64,000 bases of DNA, taken from the NCBI RefSeq assembly GCF_014897985.1, contig NZ_JABUZA010000016.1, positions 1 through 64,000 on the forward strand, in the 5' to 3' direction. This DNA is from Halomonas colorata. GTDB taxonomy: Bacteria; Pseudomonadota; Gammaproteobacteria; Pseudomonadales; Halomonadaceae. Shown one piece after another: positions 8,843 through 17,380 of this stretch. The position numbers and the translations under genes are program-made. The stretch's first letter is position 1, and every line of letters begins with the position of its first letter. The notes beneath the pieces are model-generated. The model was not told where the DNA came from. It saw only the letters and a program-made list of their open reading frames with translations, and ran no database searches.

Positions 8843-9949
8843 TTAGTTCTGAATACCGTGCGCCATTAATTGCCGCATGCCCTCTGGGGATAGAGAATCA
8901 AGTCCCAGGCTTTCCAGCGTGCGCCCTTGAGCGTACAGATCCTGACCGGTAATTGCCGAGGCGATGTTCAGCAGCCCCTCAGCAACAGGTGTCGGTTGCC
9001 CTACCCAGCGACCGACCGAAACAATCAGCGAAAGACCTAGTCGTGTATCTTCCATCATATATCGATGGCTATGCAGCTCGATGTTCTCTCGCCAGTCACC
9101 ACTATCCGTGAGTTTTCCGTGAGCCCCCCGTCCATACATCCATTCCTCCCCCTCGCTAGCATAATGGTTAGCAAGTGGAAAGTGAGAAGGCCGATAGCCA
9201 AGCGCCTCGCGTACAGCAATACGCTCGTTATCGAGTGCCGTGGTCACACTACGAATAGAGGGCTGGGTGCCTTCATTATGTATGTCCCATGCATCGAAGT
9301 GCTCCAATGGTCCGGCATTCATGATGATCAAGGGCGGATGGATAATGGGGCCAGCGTTCATCAGCGCTCCACTCAAGCCGTCTTCAATAGGCTCAACGCT
9401 TGGATAGGCCTTGCCCAACACTGAAAAAGCATGCTCCGACAGCTCGCTGGGAAAGACACCTGTAGGAAGGCGGGTTGCGTAAACACTGATCACTACCCTA
9501 TTGGGGCCATGCTTGCGCGCCAGATAAGGCAGAGTTCCTGTTTCACAGAAAGCGACTCGGCTATGGTTACCTGCCTGCTTCATCACTCGCTGGAAGAGAT
9601 AACAGCCGAAGGTGCCTGGCGGTAAAAACACCACTTGGTCATCGCGAAGTAATGGCCCCAACTGCTCGGCTAGCGCCTCATGAGATGTGGAAGGCAAGGG
9701 AATAATAAGCAGGTTTGCATGGCGAGTCGCTTCACTTAAATCATTAGTTAAAGAAAGTTTTTCTGGGCCACTCCCTACCTGCACTCTTCGCTCACCTTGA
9801 GCATCCTTAACGTCTAGATAGCCTAGTTGGCTCAACTCGTTCAGGGCATCACTGTCACGACGCCATAAAGTGACATCAAAGCCTTTTTCAACCATCTCAA
9901 TAGCTGCGGCATAACACCCATGACCACCACCAATAACGCTAATTTTCAT
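8843..9949 (-). CDS. NAD/NADP octopine/nopaline dehydrogenase-family protein
   Basis: A 368-residue protein of the opine dehydrogenase family. These enzymes make or split N-(carboxyalkyl)amino acids by NAD(P)H-linked reductive condensation of an amino acid with a 2-oxo acid. The N-terminal Rossmann motif is VIGGGHGCYAAAIEM (residues 5-19). The C-terminal catalytic domain has GALMNAGPIIHPPLIIMNAG around residues 190-215, with the conserved His of the family. It is the first gene of the unit running down to dctP paralogue 2, in an accessory region. A catabolic role, splitting an imported opine-like conjugate, would suit its TRAP receptor neighbour, but the direction is not visible from sequence. 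Confidence 0.82.
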   Translation of the reverse strand: MKISVIGGGHGCYAAAIEMVEKGFDVTLWRRDSDALNELSQLGYLDVKDAQGERRVQVGSGPEKLSLTNDLSEATRHANLLIIPLPSTSHEALAEQLGPLLRDDQVVFLPPGTFGCYLFQRVMKQAGNHSRVAFCETGTLPYLARKHGPNRVVISVYATRLPTGVFPSELSEHAFSVLGKAYPSVEPIEDGLSGALMNAGPIIHPPLIIMNAGPLEHFDAWDIHNEGTQPSIRSVTTALDNERIAVREALGYRPSHFPLANHYASEGEEWMYGRGAHGKLTDSGDWRENIELHSHRYMMEDTRLGLSLIVSVGRWVGQPTPVAEGLLNIASAITGQDLYAQGRTLESLGLDSLSPEGMRQLMAHGIQN

Positions 9950-10110
9950 TGTATTTCCTCGCGGTTTTAATTCCTTATCAGATCCGTTTCAAGGTATAGC
10001 GATTGCGCGACTGCCAGCTATCCAGAATGCGCAAGCAGTATTCAAAACACGCAATGAATGATCGGCGGCGATCTTTTTCTCACTGTGCTAATTGGTTATT
10101 CAAAGATTAA

Positions 10111-11330
10111 GGAAGCACTGAACAATTCATCTCTGGGCAACTGAAGCGGTCAATGTGGCCCAAGTATTGCTTCCGCGATCACTATTTAGCCACTGCCGGT
10201 GGCTTTTTTACCGGGCAGCCGTGTTGCCGGCTACCAAGCCGGATTTCAAGACCTACTAACCCCATGAGCGTGTTTCTGGCATCGTCCAGCCAGTACCAGG
10301 TTGGTCAACGCAAACAGGCTGAACAACTGCGCCTGGTTCCTGGTCAGCCCCTTGTAGCGAACCTTGCGATAGCCAAACAGGTTCTTGATGACATGAAACG
10401 GATGCTCGACCTTGGCGCGGATACTGGCTTTGGTCTTTTCGAGAGCCAGCAGCAGCGTTTTCTTCCGGCTGTCCTCCATTTTCTTAATCGCGCCGCGTCT
10501 GACAGCAGCACAGCACCGAGTCTCCGAATCCTGCGTATCTTCACCCAGATATTTCGCCACGCCGAGATACCCCGCGTCGCCGTATATCCGTTTGTCCTCC
10601 TCGCGGACCAGATGCCCCGCCATGGTGACATCGACGACATTAGCCGAGGTGGCGACCACACTGTGGGTCAGCCCGGTCACGGCATCGACGCCGATATGGG
10701 CCTTCATCCCGAAGAACCATTGATTTCCCTTCCGGGTTTGCTTCTTCTCCGGATCACGTTGCCTGGCTTTGTTCTTGGTGAAAGGCGCCGCCGACACAAT
10801 GGTGGCGTCAACGATAGTGTCCTCGCGCATGAAGAGGCCCAGTTCGGCCAGGCTGGTGTTGATCTCCTCGAAGATTCGTTGGGTCAGAGCATGCTTCTCC
10901 AGTCGATGGCGAAAGTGAAGCAACGTGGTCGCGTCGGGAACACTCTCGATGGCAAGGTCGATACCGATGAGGTCACGCATGGCCTGGCTGTCATAGATGG
11001 CATCTTCAAGTGCTTCGTCGGCCAGTCCGTACCATTGCTGAAGGAAATAGACCCGCAATATCCGTTCCAGACCAATCGGTGGCCGACCGCGCTTACCTGC
11101 CGATTTATGGAAGTAAGACGGCGACAACGCCTCGATTAGGCGTTGCCATGGCATTAGGGCATCCATCTGTGCCAGGAACCGTTCCCGGCGAGTGACCTTC
11201 TTCTTGTTCTGGTGCTCAGCCTGAGCAAACGAGATCTGCTTCATCGAAAACTCTGTCGGACAGTAGAAATCCCTATTTTACCCTGCCGGTGGCACTTGGG
11301 CAGCAACGCCCGTATTTATGCAGCGCTTCC
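10111..11330 (-). mobile_element. IS5-family insertion sequence, 1220 bp, intact
   Basis: The terminal inverted repeats are GGAAGCACTGAACAATTC at 10111 and GGAAGCGCTGCATAAATAC read inward from 11330. A 4-bp target duplication TTAA flanks the element (10107-10110 and 11331-11334), as expected for the IS5 group. A single complete transposase gene lies inside. Intact ends, duplication and reading frame point to a recent insertion. It lies between the opine-dehydrogenase promoter region and the leader of dctP paralogue 3. Confidence 0.92.
10246..11244 (-). CDS. IS5-family transposase
   Basis: A complete 332-residue DDE transposase. The N-terminal region has MKQISFAQAEHQNKK and KRGRPPIGLERILRVYFLQQ. 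The catalytic residues are visible as Asp146 in DTIVDATIVSA, Asp223 in YGDAGYLG and Glu280 in KVEHPFHVIK. YRKVRYKGL follows the Glu, as in IS5 proteins. A 328-codon frame on the opposite strand is its shadow. The gene fills the element between the inverted repeats and is likely active. Confidence 0.93.
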   Translation of the reverse strand: MKQISFAQAEHQNKKKVTRRERFLAQMDALMPWQRLIEALSPSYFHKSAGKRGRPPIGLERILRVYFLQQWYGLADEALEDAIYDSQAMRDLIGIDLAIESVPDATTLLHFRHRLEKHALTQRIFEEINTSLAELGLFMREDTIVDATIVSAAPFTKNKARQRDPEKKQTRKGNQWFFGMKAHIGVDAVTGLTHSVVATSANVVDVTMAGHLVREEDKRIYGDAGYLGVAKYLGEDTQDSETRCCAAVRRGAIKKMEDSRKKTLLLALEKTKASIRAKVEHPFHVIKNLFGYRKVRYKGLTRNQAQLFSLFALTNLVLAGRCQKHAHGVSRS

Positions 11331-11622
11331 TTAAAAACCGGAAGTGCACCAAAATTAATTTTTTGAACGCAAAATGCACGCTGTTGATGCTTCACGGAAA
11401 TTAGGGGCAAAGGCAAAATACAAAGACTTTATTTCCATAATCTTAAAAAAATAATAATCGTTTGATTTTATTTATCATTTTTATAAATTGGTCTTTTATT
11501 TGCTGTGTTGTAGAACTGAACTGCATAGTTTCAACCGTTTACTTTATTTTTCATGTGATGTTGAATGTTTATGGGCAAATCCTAAGCACAACATTTACCA
11601 ATAATAAAATAGAGAATTTTCT
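11331..11622 (+). promoter_or_regulatory. AT-rich leader of dctP paralogue 3, with motif shared by paralogue 4
   Basis: This gene-free stretch is very AT-rich and precedes dctP paralogue 3. Positions 11538-11575 (TTTACTTTATTTTTCATGTG and onward to ATGTTGAATGTTTATGG) are nearly identical to the leader of dctP paralogue 4 on the other strand (about 33307-33345). A second shared block, CACAACA followed by AATAAAATAGAG, lies just before the start codon and includes the ribosome-binding region. The decamer TTCATGTGAT is at 11550-11559, 63 bp before the ATG. Confidence 0.6.
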
Positions 11623-12675
11623 ATGATGAAAAAGCCATCCCCGTACCCCATGCTAACCTTTCCTAAAGCACCGCATCTTCACTTCAGTAGCCTAATGTTG
11701 GGTGCGCTCATGAGCGGCTCTGCACTTGCCAGTGACATTAACTTGAATTACGCCTTCTTTGCTCCTACACAAACCTTCCCTGGGATGCAGATGCAATTCT
11801 GGGCGGAGGAGTTAGAGAAGCGAACAAATGGTCAGGTGTCAGTCAATACCTTCCCTGGAGGGACCCTACTTACAGCTGGCAATATGCTTGATGGAGTACT
11901 TAACGGTGTCGCTGACATCGGCTTAACAACAACCTCCTATGAGCCCGCGCGCTTCCCTTTACTCAACATGATTGGTGATATAAGTGGCCTCGATATCAGC
12001 GCCGAAGTTGCCAGTCAGGTTGCCTATCAGCTCGTACAGGAATTTCCACAAGACCAGTTTAATCTCGAAGACTTCAAAGTGATGACCGTATTCACTTCCG
12101 AGCCGGGATATCTCCAGACCCGCAACGAAGTCAATACGCTGGACGATCTGGCCGGCTTGGAAATTCGTGTGCCAGGTGAGTCAGAGACCATGCGCGCGTT
12201 AGGTGCTGTGCCTATTGGCATGTCGCAGGCGGAGACTGGCGAAGCACTTCAGGCAGGTATCGTTCAAGGCATTGCGTCTTCACGCGAAACCCTGATGGAT
12301 CTTCAGTACGCTCGCTATCTTGACTATGTCGTCGACTACCCCTTGTCCAACGTCATGATGCTGGCCGTGATGAGTCGGGAGCGCTGGGAATCTCTTCCTG
12401 AAGATGTACAACAAACCATCGATCAACTTGGCGCCGAAGCATCTCAATATGCAGGAAGATATCTCGATGGCCATGTGCAAGATGCTATCTCCTGGGCACA
12501 AGAGAATCATAATTTAAATATTATCACTCTGGACGCAGAGGAACAGGCGCGCTGGGAAGCCCGTCTTGAACCTCTTAATGAGCAGTATGTTGAGCAGATT
12601 GCCGCTCAAGGATTACCCGCTCAAGCACTCTATGACCGGATGCTAGAACTCATTGATCAATACACCCAAAAATAG
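11623..12675 (+). CDS. TRAP transporter solute-binding protein (DctP paralogue 3)
   Basis: A 350-residue periplasmic receptor of the DctP family with a signal peptide (hydrophobic LGALMSGSALAS, cleavage near residue 36). It carries the group signature NYAFFAPTQTFPG, VNTFPGGTLLTAGNM and GVADIGLTTTSYEP, and LEIRVPGE in the binding cleft. It is expressed towards a DcaP-like porin gene 26 bp downstream, so the pair would provide outer-membrane entry and periplasmic capture for the same ligand. No dctQM is adjacent. The start is ATG 11623, with AGAG about 10 bp upstream. Confidence 0.9.
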   Translation: MMKKPSPYPMLTFPKAPHLHFSSLMLGALMSGSALASDINLNYAFFAPTQTFPGMQMQFWAEELEKRTNGQVSVNTFPGGTLLTAGNMLDGVLNGVADIGLTTTSYEPARFPLLNMIGDISGLDISAEVASQVAYQLVQEFPQDQFNLEDFKVMTVFTSEPGYLQTRNEVNTLDDLAGLEIRVPGESETMRALGAVPIGMSQAETGEALQAGIVQGIASSRETLMDLQYARYLDYVVDYPLSNVMMLAVMSRERWESLPEDVQQTIDQLGAEASQYAGRYLDGHVQDAISWAQENHNLNIITLDAEEQARWEARLEPLNEQYVEQIAAQGLPAQALYDRMLELIDQYTQK

Positions 12676-12701
12676 AAGCTCATTAATAATAAGGCTAACA
12701 A

Positions 12702-13859
12702 ATGGTTCATTTCAAAAAACCCGGAACTGTCGTAAAAAACGTACTCCCCTTGGCATTTATCGGGCTATCAACGGCAACTCATGCACTCGATTTCGAGGTA
12801 GGCGAAACGAAAGCGAGTGTTTATGGCTATGTCCAGCTTGATGCCGCTTATACGGACGGCAAAAAGATGGATGCAGCTAGTGGTTTCACTCCCTTTGTCG
12901 ACATTAGACCGGATAATATCGATGGCTCAGATGGCGATCTCGACATGGGAGCTTATACCAGCCGTATCGGTTTACGAACCAATACACCCACCTCAAATGG
13001 CCCCGTCAACGTCGTTGTTGAGGGTGATTTCCATGACGGTGGTGGACCTGGATTTCGTTTACGGCATGCCTATGGTGAGTGGAACGGAGTTCTCGCTGGT
13101 AAGACGTGGACAAACTTCTCTGGCTTTATTGGTTTAACGCCCACCATCGACTTTACAGGCCCTGTAGGCCGTCCAAACCCTGGCAGATTGGCTCAGCTTC
13201 GATACACCACGGGAGGCTTCTCGGTTGCGCTAGAGGACCCTGATGGCTTTAGCGTGGGTGAGGGTATTCTCAGTGGAGCGTCTGGTGTTAACCAAAGCCG
13301 ACTTCCAAACCTGACCCTACGCTATACACAAGGCATTGACGCCTTCGCCTATGAAATTGGTGGTCTGGTACGCGAAATAGGCTATGACAGTGCGGGTGAA
13401 GACAACTATGCCTTTGGCTGGGGTGTCAACGCTAGCGCCGCTTATCAATTTGCTTCAGGTATTACCTTGAGAGGCGCCGTCGCCCACGGTGATGGTATCG
13501 GTGGTTATCTTTTTTTCAACCCCGGCGGGGCTGGGTATACCACACCTGACGGCAGTGTCGAGACGATTAAAGCGACCTCTGCGACCACCGGCATCAGCGT
13601 TCCGGCAGGGCCTGGCAACGTCAATGTGTCCTATGCCATGGTGCAAGCCGATATGGATGATACTGCGGGTCTGAGACCAGCACCGCCCAATACGCTCTAT
13701 GGCTATGACCGCTATGATAGCGTCTTTTTAAACTATATCTGGTCGCCTACAGAGCATGTATCCTATGGTGTGGAAGTCGGCTACCACCAAGCTGAACAGC
13801 CCTCTGGTACCAGCGGTGATATCACTCGTGTTCAGGGCATGGTTCGCTACACGTTCTAA
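12702..13859 (+). CDS. DcaP-like outer-membrane porin
   Basis: A 385-residue outer-membrane protein with a signal peptide (PLAFIGLSTATHA) and the porin pattern of alternating aromatic beta-strands, such as ASVYGYVQLDAAYTDG near residue 37 and LRYTQGIDAFAYEIG. It ends in Phe (GMVRYTF), the signature recognised by the BAM machinery. It resembles the DcaP family of trimeric porins, which pass dicarboxylates and other small anions. It lies 26 bp after dctP paralogue 3 and is probably co-transcribed with it. A strong hairpin follows at 13885. Confidence 0.8.
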   Translation: MVHFKKPGTVVKNVLPLAFIGLSTATHALDFEVGETKASVYGYVQLDAAYTDGKKMDAASGFTPFVDIRPDNIDGSDGDLDMGAYTSRIGLRTNTPTSNGPVNVVVEGDFHDGGGPGFRLRHAYGEWNGVLAGKTWTNFSGFIGLTPTIDFTGPVGRPNPGRLAQLRYTTGGFSVALEDPDGFSVGEGILSGASGVNQSRLPNLTLRYTQGIDAFAYEIGGLVREIGYDSAGEDNYAFGWGVNASAAYQFASGITLRGAVAHGDGIGGYLFFNPGGAGYTTPDGSVETIKATSATTGISVPAGPGNVNVSYAMVQADMDDTAGLRPAPPNTLYGYDRYDSVFLNYIWSPTEHVSYGVEVGYHQAEQPSGTSGDITRVQGMVRYTF

Positions 13860-13884
13860 CGCTAAACGGCGATAGATGATAAAA

Positions 13885-13908
13885 ACGCCCACCGATGTCG
13901 GTGGGCGT
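13885..13908 (+). terminator. Hairpin after the porin gene
   Basis: ACGCCCACCGA and its complement TCGGTGGGCGT flank a TG loop, 26 bp after the porin stop, with a preceding AAAAA run. The expected T-tract is absent because the IS1182-type end (AGACTGCTGACAAAGTC) begins immediately after the stem. The insertion probably cut the terminator just past its stem. Confidence 0.6.
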
Positions 13909-15083
13909 CAGACTGCTGACAAAGTCTTGGCCCTTCGGTCAGGGTTTTGTTTTTATAGGCATATCGTTTTTAGTGATGGCCGATATGCTCAAAGACCCTT
14001 CCCCACACCAGCACGAGCTTGAGATGGTAACGCTCGAGGAACTCGTGCCGCCGAACCATCTGCTGCGTCAGATCGAGGCAGCCCTCCACTTCAGCTTTAT
14101 CCGCGATCGAGTGCGTCATCTCTACTGTGCCTATAACGGTCGGCCCGCGCTCGACCCCGTGCTGCTCTTCAAGGCGTTGTTTATCGGTTACCTGTTCAGT
14201 ATTCGAAGCGAGCGCCAGTTGATGCGCGAGATCCAAGTTAACGTCGCCTACCGCTGGTTTCTTGGCTTGCGTTTGGCCGACAAGGTACCCGACGCCTCGA
14301 CGATCAGTCAGAACCGGCGCTGCCGTTTCTCCGACAGCACGATTCACCAGGAGATTTCTATACCGTCGTCGAGCAGGCCATGGCACAGGGTCTGGTGGGC
14401 GGTGAAGACAGCACGCATCTCAAGGCCAATGCCAACAAGCACTGCTTCGAGCGGCAAGAGGTCGAGACACCGGCCACCGTAGAAAAGAAGATCAGCCTTA
14501 CCGACCCCGATAGCGGCTACATAGTGCGCGATGGCAAGCCGCCGGGCTTCTTCTATCTGGATCACCGCACGGTCGACGGCAAATACGCCATTATTACCGA
14601 TACCCTTGTCACCCCGGCCAGTGTGCACGATAGCGTGCCTTACCTGGCACGTCTCGATCATCAGTGCCAGCGCTTTGGCCTTGATCCGGTCGGTGTGGGT
14701 CTCGACGCCGGTTACTTTACGGCAGCTATCTGCCATGGGCTGGAGGAGCGTGGCCTCTATGGCGTCATTGGCTATCGCCGCCCCAGTAAACTCAAAGGCT
14801 ATCTTCCCAAGCGCGCCTACACCTACGACGCGGCCAGCAACACCTATCAGTGCCCGGAAGGTCAATCGCTGATCTACGCCACGACGGATCGAAATGGCTA
14901 TCGCCACTATCGCAGTGATCCTGATATCTGCTGCGGTTGCCCTCGGCTTGCGGCCTGTACCCGCAATGCCAGGCAGATCAAAACGGTCACGCGGCACGTG
15001 TGGCAGGACGACAAGGATCGGGTCGATGCCCGACGACTAACCGAGCTGGGCAAGAAGCTTTACAAACGACGTAAGCGATCTAC

Positions 15084-16096
15084 TAACCTTGCAATTACCC
15101 ACAAGTCGATGATGCATCTGGATTGGCAGCTTGGAATCCAGCAACAAGATCTGCTAAGCGAATGAAGCCTCGCCATAGAACGGTGGATCCTGGGAGAGGA
15201 TCACTTGAGCGATCCAGATAACCACCCAGGCGAGCGACAGCGGTCATATAAAAAGCTATATCGCGTCGTGTGCCTTGTCTGTTTGATGGCATTGATCGGT
15301 CGAGAAGCGTTCTTTCAATATCAGTAAAAACAGCTGCAGGAGAGGTCGTTGAAGATTGGCGCTGCAGTATAGTCAACCATGATATTCGCCAGGACACGAC
15401 ACAGCAGAGCGCAATGCAGTTGGCAAGTCGATCTGCTGTAGCGAGACGTATATCCTCAATGCGGCAACCCGTTTCCAGCGTCTTGAAGAATGTCTCGATA
15501 TTCCAACGCCGTGAATACCAAACAAGCTTTTGCACTGCGTCGGCGTGAGTGGCAACGGGAAGGTTAGTGACCAACTTCCAGTTTATAGGGGAACGCCCTT
15601 CGGGTGGGTTTTTCTCTTCCGCAAAAATAATACCAAGCTTCTGTTTTGGGTACTTTTTCTGTTTCCCAATCGGTGGACAAACTGCCATCTTTGCATGCTT
15701 GACCGATAGGGTCGCCTCCTGTTGATTGCCTCGCTTGTCACGAAAGTGAATATCGTGTGTTCCACTGACCTGAGTCTTGTCCATCACTTGAGAAATCGTA
15801 GTGCCTCTCTCCTCGGCGAGACGATCAACGCAACTGCGGATCAAAAAGTGAGTGCCAAGATCTTGAGCCAGACAAAAGAGTTCAAAAATGTCACTCTCGC
15901 GATCACCGATATGCACGCACCGTTCAGGTGAACCTGCGAGCTCAGTAGAACGCTGCAGGTTGTCAAGCCAACGCATGCTTTCTTTCTGCTCGATGGGTAC
16001 GCGGGTCGGATTAACCTTGCGCTTGAGAGCTTCTGTGCCTTTGAATTTGTTCCGCGTCCAGAATTTGGCAGCTGTTAGACCCAAGGGCAACCCTTG
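15084..16096 (-). mobile_element. IS4-family element remnant inside IS1182
   Basis: About 1 kb of foreign sequence interrupts the IS1182 transposase. It carries the C-terminal two thirds of a Tn5-like transposase on the minus strand. The right junction near 16092-16100 shares TTGCAC with both elements, suggesting microhomology-mediated deletion rather than a clean insertion. No target duplication was found. Confidence 0.75.
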
Positions 16097-16171
16097 CACG
16101 GGCATCGCTATGCGCGAATGCGAGGATTGGCTCGTGTCAAAGAGCAATGCCTGCTGACCGCAGCATGCCAA
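15095..16171 (-). pseudogene. IS4/Tn5-like transposase, N-terminus lost
   Basis: The open frame codes for 358 residues, but the first 25 or so are antisense IS1182 sequence. Genuine IS4 homology starts at VQGLPLGLTAAKFWTR. The second catalytic Asp is in HIGDRESDIFEL and the Glu in YSRRWNIETFFKTLETGCRI (the YREK-like region). The C-terminus has PGSTVLWRGFIRLADL. Relatives of about 450 residues carry the first Asp in the missing N-terminal part, so this is a dead fragment. Confidence 0.85.
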
Positions 16172-16337
16172 AACCTCAAGAAGATCGAGCAGGCGCGTTG
16201 GCGCCGGCTTTTTTACGTGTTTTTACGTCACCTGAGGGCTCATATGGCTTATCAGAGGGCGTCATGCTCGACGATAATCAGAGACCGCGCGATATGGCCG
16301 TTAGTAAGGCGGCAGATGTGAGCATGCTCTGAAAGCA

Positions 16338-16399
16338 ACGAACCCACCGAAATAGATGGGTTCGTCAGTAGCCTGGGACCCACCAATGTCGGTGGGCAT
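16338..16399. terminator. Two tandem hairpins right of the IS1182 wreck
   Basis: Two stem-loops follow each other: GAACCCACC/GATGGGTTC at about 16340-16362 and GACCCACC/GGTGGGC at about 16377-16398. The second closely resembles the hairpin at 13885 (CCCACCGATGTCGGTGGG). They may be terminators for the converging gene at 16462 or a copy of the porin terminator moved by rearrangement. The stretch 16200-16335 before them holds no gene I can name. Confidence 0.4.
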
Positions 16400-16461
16400 T
16401 CATGTTCATTGATCTCGGCATATGTTATCTACCCCTATTTAAACACGCAGTATTGATCATC

Positions 16462-17373
16462 TTAGACTTCGCCCAGCATAAGCAGCCGATAAAGCGTTTC
16501 GAGCACGGGCACCTGCAGGTGGTGCTGTCTGGCGATACATACAATGGCGCCATGAATGCTTTCAACCTCAGTTGAACGCCCCGCACGGCGGTCTTGAAGC
16601 ATGGACGGAAGATGGTGGGCTTGATCGTGAATAGCATGAGAAATACTTGCTAACACCCTGTTTTGATCAACGGCAACGCATTCCTGCTTGGCTACCCAGC
16701 AACACTCGCTTACGATGTTTTCGATCAAGTGCTGTCCTTGAACCTTGCGATCCAGCTCGCCAACGATGCAGTCCAGTAGCGTGCACAAGCCGTTGAGTGC
16801 CGCATTAAATGCCACTTTCTCCCAGATCCGGACTTCAACATCAGTATCAAGGCAGCTATGCAGGCCAGCGTCCACCAAAACACGCTGCAGCTGCCCCATG
16901 AAGGGCTCTTCTCTACCTGTGAAACTCCACCAATAAATCATCCCTTGACCACTACTACTGACCACGCCGGCTGATGCAAGATCGGCAGCAATCGTCGTGA
17001 TCCCTTGGAGAATCTGTGGAGCTTTAATGTGTTTGGCAAGCAGTGCTGCATTGCCAAGCCCATTCTGCAGCGTCAACACCCAAGTATTAACGCCAACCAG
17101 GTAGCTAGAGGCATTAATAGCAGCTTCCGTAGCGCTACCTTTGGTTAATATCAGTAAAAGGTCGACGTCTTCATGCAGCTCTCCCGCCCGATGGATAGGC
17201 ACGCGCACCTGTTCCACCTCGCCCCTTTGCATGTCCAGCCTGATACCATCGGAAAGAATAGTCGACAGCGTTGCTGGATTGACATCAATCAAATATACCG
17301 TATTGCCACTCAACGTGAGTCGAGCAGCAAACAGGCAGCCCATAGCACCAGCACCAATAATCGCAACTTTCAT
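16462..17373 (-). CDS. Ketopantoate reductase-family (ApbA/PanE) protein, distal copy
   Basis: A 303-residue NADPH-dependent 2-oxo acid reductase of the ApbA/PanE family. The Rossmann motif is at the very N-terminus (MKVAIIGAGAMGCLFAARL), with LTLQNGLGNAALL near residue 105. The C-terminal helical domain has IWEKVAFNAALNGLCTLLDC, where the conserved Lys and Asn lie, and RRAGRSTEVESIHGAIV with the Glu. ATG 17373 is chosen because the Rossmann fold begins there and it follows the aldolase stop by 7 bp. It is the last gene of the iac-containing run. A panE role is unlikely in this context; the enzyme probably reduces or oxidises a pathway-specific keto/hydroxy acid. Confidence 0.82.
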   Translation of the reverse strand: MKVAIIGAGAMGCLFAARLTLSGNTVYLIDVNPATLSTILSDGIRLDMQRGEVEQVRVPIHRAGELHEDVDLLLILTKGSATEAAINASSYLVGVNTWVLTLQNGLGNAALLAKHIKAPQILQGITTIAADLASAGVVSSSGQGMIYWWSFTGREEPFMGQLQRVLVDAGLHSCLDTDVEVRIWEKVAFNAALNGLCTLLDCIVGELDRKVQGQHLIENIVSECCWVAKQECVAVDQNRVLASISHAIHDQAHHLPSMLQDRRAGRSTEVESIHGAIVCIARQHHLQVPVLETLYRLLMLGEV

Positions 17374-17380
17374 CGTTCGC

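Larger units (their letters stand above)
13976..16320 (+). pseudogene. IS1182-family transposase, frameshifted and split by an IS4 remnant
   Basis: Three pieces of one transposase are visible. The N-terminal part from ATG 13976 has LEELVPPNHLLRQIEAAL and the DPVLLFKALFIGYLF region up to about 14355. There a lost T shifts the frame. The middle part, with AMAQGLVGGEDSTHLKANAN, TVDGKYAIITDTLVTPASVH, DAGYFT and the Cys cluster CCGCPRLAACT, runs to about 15080. The C-terminal part resumes at about 16093 with HGHRYARMRGLARVKEQCLL. Between the last two lie about 1 kb of IS4-type sequence and a loss of roughly a dozen codons (the expected conserved segment before LHGHRYARM). The exact 3' end is unclear; no right inverted repeat was recognised. 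Confidence 0.85.

Noticed and set aside
10153..11139. 328-codon open frame on the plus strand
   Set aside because: It lies wholly opposite the IS5 transposase, whose DDE residues are clear; the plus frame shows no known domain.
14344..14997. 217-codon open frame on the minus strand
   Set aside because: It is antisense to the IS1182 transposase and has the composition of a shadow frame.
16147..16332. 61-codon frame right of the IS1182 remnant
   Set aside because: It overlaps IS1182 sequence in another frame and the tail could not be matched to any family, so I do not call a gene.
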